Part shown: piece by piece, positions 62,139-64,000 of the stretch
Numbering within the stretch: position 1 is the stretch's first letter
How the letters are laid out: the number at the start of each line of letters is the position of its first letter
Assembly (NCBI GenBank): GCA_017656235.1
Contig: JACDOF010000003.1
Coordinates: forward strand, 62,001-126,000
DNA from: Brevibacillus sp.
Lineage (GTDB): Bacteria; Bacillota; Bacilli; Brevibacillales; Brevibacillaceae
Length of the DNA: 64,000 nucleotides
Direction of reading: 5' to 3'
Position numbers and translations under genes: made by a program
The notes under the pieces: generated by a model
Databases searched by the model: none
Seen by the model: only the letters and a program-made list of their open reading frames with translations
What the model was told of the DNA's origin: nothing

Positions 62139-62145
62139 TGTCGAA
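62139..62145 (+). promoter_or_regulatory. Exact Spo0A box
   Basis: TGTCGAA, the 0A-box consensus, 44 bp before the DUF2062 gene. A 7-base site can occur by chance. Confidence 0.25.
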
Positions 62146-62188
62146 TGATGCTTTATCCGCCAGATGTATCGCACAGAGGACGTGACGT

Positions 62189-62695
62189 ATGAAGTTTGCA
62201 AGAAAAATCAAGTTTTATCTGATTCGCCTGTTTCGGCTCAAATCGGGTGTGCGCCAAATCTCGCTCGGGTTTATCGTGGGTTTTTTTCCCTGCTGGTTTC
62301 CTACTTTCGGCGTCGGACCTGCTCTTTCCGTATTGTTGACCAAACTGACCGGGGGCAACGTTCCTTCCGCCGTCATTGCCGCCTCGTTTGGTTCATTCAT
62401 GTGGCCGATTCTGTTTTTGATGAACTACAAGGCCGGAGAGATCCTCGATGCTCTGCGGAACGTCCTTTACGGGAAGCAGGTTCCGCTTGAACAGATTGCG
62501 GCGGCCCAACCCGTCAAACAGGTGACATCACTGGCCGACGTCGGCATGCACTTTGTCGTTGGCTCAGTGTTTAACAGCATTTTCTTCAGTGTGATCGGCT
62601 ACTTTGTTATCTACTTCATCTTTCGCCGCTACCGCCAGCCCATACTGGAGAGACTGCGCAAAAAAGGAGAGCGCCGGCAGCCCGCCCAGGGGTAA
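62189..62695 (+). CDS. DUF2062 membrane protein
   Basis: 168 residues. DUF2062 pattern: basic N-terminus, VRQISLGFIVGFFPCWFPTFGVG, a central NVPSAVIAASFGSFMWPILF span and a last span FFSVIGYFVIYFIF followed by a basic tail. Related proteins are encoded with envelope or glycosyltransferase functions; the role is unknown. ATG 62189 has GAGGACGTG upstream. Confidence 0.85.
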   Translation: MKFARKIKFYLIRLFRLKSGVRQISLGFIVGFFPCWFPTFGVGPALSVLLTKLTGGNVPSAVIAASFGSFMWPILFLMNYKAGEILDALRNVLYGKQVPLEQIAAAQPVKQVTSLADVGMHFVVGSVFNSIFFSVIGYFVIYFIFRRYRQPILERLRKKGERRQPAQG

Positions 62696-62706
62696 CCGGC
62701 GCTTTT
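62670..62706 (+). terminator. Terminator overlapping the DUF2062 gene end
   Basis: AGCGCCGG (62670-62677) pairs with CCGGCGCT (62696-62703), followed by TTT. The left arm lies in the last codons. Confidence 0.75.
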
Positions 62707-62782
62707 GCCTGACGATCAAGCCGTCAATCCGGTGCCTGTATTCGTTTACCCGCCTTCACATTATAGTAATTATCATATAGGA

Positions 62783-62810
62783 TTGACTACAAAAAATGTT
62801 GTGATATAAT
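62783..62810 (+). promoter_or_regulatory. Sigma-A promoter of the glutaredoxin-like gene
   Basis: TTGACT (62783-62788), 16-bp spacer, TATAAT (62805-62810), the strongest consensus promoter in this part. Confidence 0.7.
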
Positions 62811-62895
62811 TGCCAGTATCAACTTTATCACCAGTCAGGGCAGCATCACAGCCGCTTTAAACAACCAGTAAAGAGGAAAAAGGAGTACGATTGTC

Positions 62896-63144
62896 TTGAA
62901 AGCCATCGTCTATTCCAGCACAAACTGCGTCTACTGCAAACAGCTGAAACAGTACCTGGAGGAGCAGAATCTCCCCTATGAAGAGCGAAACATCGATGAG
63001 AACCCGGCCTATGGCGAGGAGTTGCAGCGAATGGGCCTCATGTCTGTTCCGGTTACGGTGATCGGCGAAAAGCAGATTCTCGGGTTTAACCCGACGCGGA
63101 TTCAGAAGGTGTTTGCCGAATATCTCAACACAACCAACAGCTAA
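62896..63144 (+). CDS. Glutaredoxin-like protein
   Basis: 82 residues, thioredoxin fold with redox-active Cys11-Val-Tyr-Cys14, cis-Pro motif SVPVTVIG and C-terminal GFNPTRIQKVF. NrdH/YruB-type small disulfide reductase of the cytosol. TTG start, AAGGAG ten bases upstream. Not next to a ribonucleotide reductase. Confidence 0.9.
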   Translation: MKAIVYSSTNCVYCKQLKQYLEEQNLPYEERNIDENPAYGEELQRMGLMSVPVTVIGEKQILGFNPTRIQKVFAEYLNTTNS

Positions 63145-63251
63145 CGAGCAAATCCTGGCAAGCGATACGTGGCCCGGTGCAGGTGAGCACAGGCGGCCAC
63201 TATTGTTTTGCCCCTGGCAGCTCATGAAGAGGATGGGATCAGGAGGAGGAC

Positions 63252-63779
63252 ATGGTACGAGACGTACGAAACCGCTACAAGGGACTGCCGCCGCGTACGC
63301 CCGAAATGCTCTTTCGCATTGTGGGCAAGTTTTATCGGGGAGCGGTTAGTCATTATGACGTGATCCAGGAGAAAAAGCGGGAGGCGGAACGTGCGCTTGC
63401 GATGATGCGGGAAACAGGCAATCCCGAACCGCTCCGGCAGGCGTTATGGGTATTGTTTTGCGAGTTTCACTTTTACGTCACGTGCTGGCTGCAGATTGAG
63501 CTGGCTCTCTATCGGCTGGCTCGCCATGAAGAGACCAGGGAACTGGCGGACGTACAGCACGCCTTCAGCGAGGAACTGAAACGCCACTTGGAGGTGCGCG
63601 AAGAACTGGACGACACGGAACGTTGTGTCGCTGACCAATTTGTCCATTTTGGCGAGGACATGACCGGAGTGTTGGAGGATCGGTACTGGATTGCCGGGAA
63701 TTACTTTACCGTTGGCAAAAGCAGCCTGGAGGCCCTGCACCGCCTGTATGGAGCGATCATGACGAGGAAGCCGAACTAG
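63252..63779 (+). CDS. Unknown soluble helical protein
   Basis: 175 residues, ATG 63252 straight after AGGAGGAC. Strongly helical with many charged residues and several Trp/Tyr/His; no signal, no span, no recognised motif. Stretches such as VLFCEFHFYVTCWLQIELALYRLARHEE could form a ligand- or metal-binding bundle. Its last 23 bases overlap the converging gene on the other strand. Confidence 0.65.
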   Translation: MVRDVRNRYKGLPPRTPEMLFRIVGKFYRGAVSHYDVIQEKKREAERALAMMRETGNPEPLRQALWVLFCEFHFYVTCWLQIELALYRLARHEETRELADVQHAFSEELKRHLEVREELDDTERCVADQFVHFGEDMTGVLEDRYWIAGNYFTVGKSSLEALHRLYGAIMTRKPN

Positions 63780-64000
63780 CCGAGCGACAGGAGAGGGAAG
63801 AAAGCGGTTCGGTCATCTCGTTCGTGGTCGTTGTTTTTTGGTCTTCCTGCTCAGATTCATCTTTTTTTATGTGCAGCAGTGTTTCTACGATGTGCAGGTG
63901 CATGGCGTTGTAAGACTTATGGGTAAAATGGCGATGAATCAGAAAGATGGCGGCAGCTGTCAGGACAGCAATAGCCGAAACCAGTACCAGCAGGCTGGAC
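63757..64000 (-). CDS. C-terminal end of a membrane protein, start outside window
   Basis: Open minus-strand frame from the window edge to the stop at 63757-63759, 80 residues. One hydrophobic segment (SLLVLVSAIAVLTAAAIFLI) followed by an acidic, Thr/Ser-rich cytoplasmic tail (KKDESEQEDQKTTTT). No ATG at a credible place is needed since it continues beyond 64000. Family unknown. The overlap with the neighbouring gene is convergent. Confidence 0.45.
   Translation of the reverse strand, partial: SSLLVLVSAIAVLTAAAIFLIHRHFTHKSYNAMHLHIVETLLHIKKDESEQEDQKTTTTNEMTEPLSSLSCRSASSASSS

Overview
The window looks like a chromosomal segment of a spore-forming Bacillales bacterium, most likely Brevibacillus or a close Paenibacillaceae relative. 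The grounds are spoVR, a Spo0E-like protein, a YtvI-like protein, an S-layer-homology protein, a B12 gene set of the Bacillus megaterium type (CbiH60, CbiX with a His-rich tail), good Shine-Dalgarno sites with many GTG/TTG starts, and fairly high GC. The genus is inference. No rRNA, tRNA or CRISPR array was seen.

Layout. 1-9.7 kb: the end of a metallo-beta-lactamase-fold gene, then a cell-wall amino-sugar operon: MurR/RpiR regulator, class C serine hydrolase (AmiE-like), a CUT1 sugar ABC importer without its own ATPase, a BadF-type kinase (MurK-like), MurQ, NagA and NagB. Together they predict uptake of MurNAc/GlcNAc, phosphorylation inside the cell and conversion to fructose-6-phosphate without a PTS. 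9.9-11.5 kb: a MOSC-domain pseudogene and a DMT permease. 11.6-18.3 kb: a ddp-like operon with a VanX-type D-Ala-D-Ala dipeptidase, a five-gene dipeptide ABC importer and an XRE-cupin regulator. Both operons suit salvage of peptidoglycan fragments.

18.4-23.0 kb: spoVR is split by a 3,199-bp element carrying a large serine recombinase, three small ORFs and a short kinase-like gene. Joining the two spoVR parts at a shared AAA restores one 476-residue frame, and the reconstructed attP is a 46-bp imperfect palindrome centred on that AA. This is the architecture of developmentally excised elements such as skin in sigK. 23.0-25.1 kb: a truncated ATP-grasp gene and a CcdA-like membrane protein. 25.2-39.5 kb: a cobalamin riboswitch with an intrinsic terminator, then fourteen tightly packed genes for anaerobic corrin-ring synthesis and late assembly.

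39.6-43.3 kb: a Spo0E-like gene and two paralogous XRE-TPR (RRNPP-like) regulators. The first overlaps a 40-codon gene for a secreted propeptide ending DHGVGG; the second has lost its peptide gene and its C-terminus is read from the remnant. 43.7-64 kb: bactofilin and M23 peptidase, GAF-GGDEF protein, FAD oxidoreductase, LD-carboxypeptidase-like protein, M3 peptidase, YtvI-like permease, LytS/LytR pair, two sodium:solute symporter units (DUF485-ActP and a second one), a YcdB-SLH surface protein, DUF2062 protein, glutaredoxin-like protein and two unknowns. The most notable discoveries are the spoVR intervening element and the regulator-propeptide pair with its decayed duplicate.
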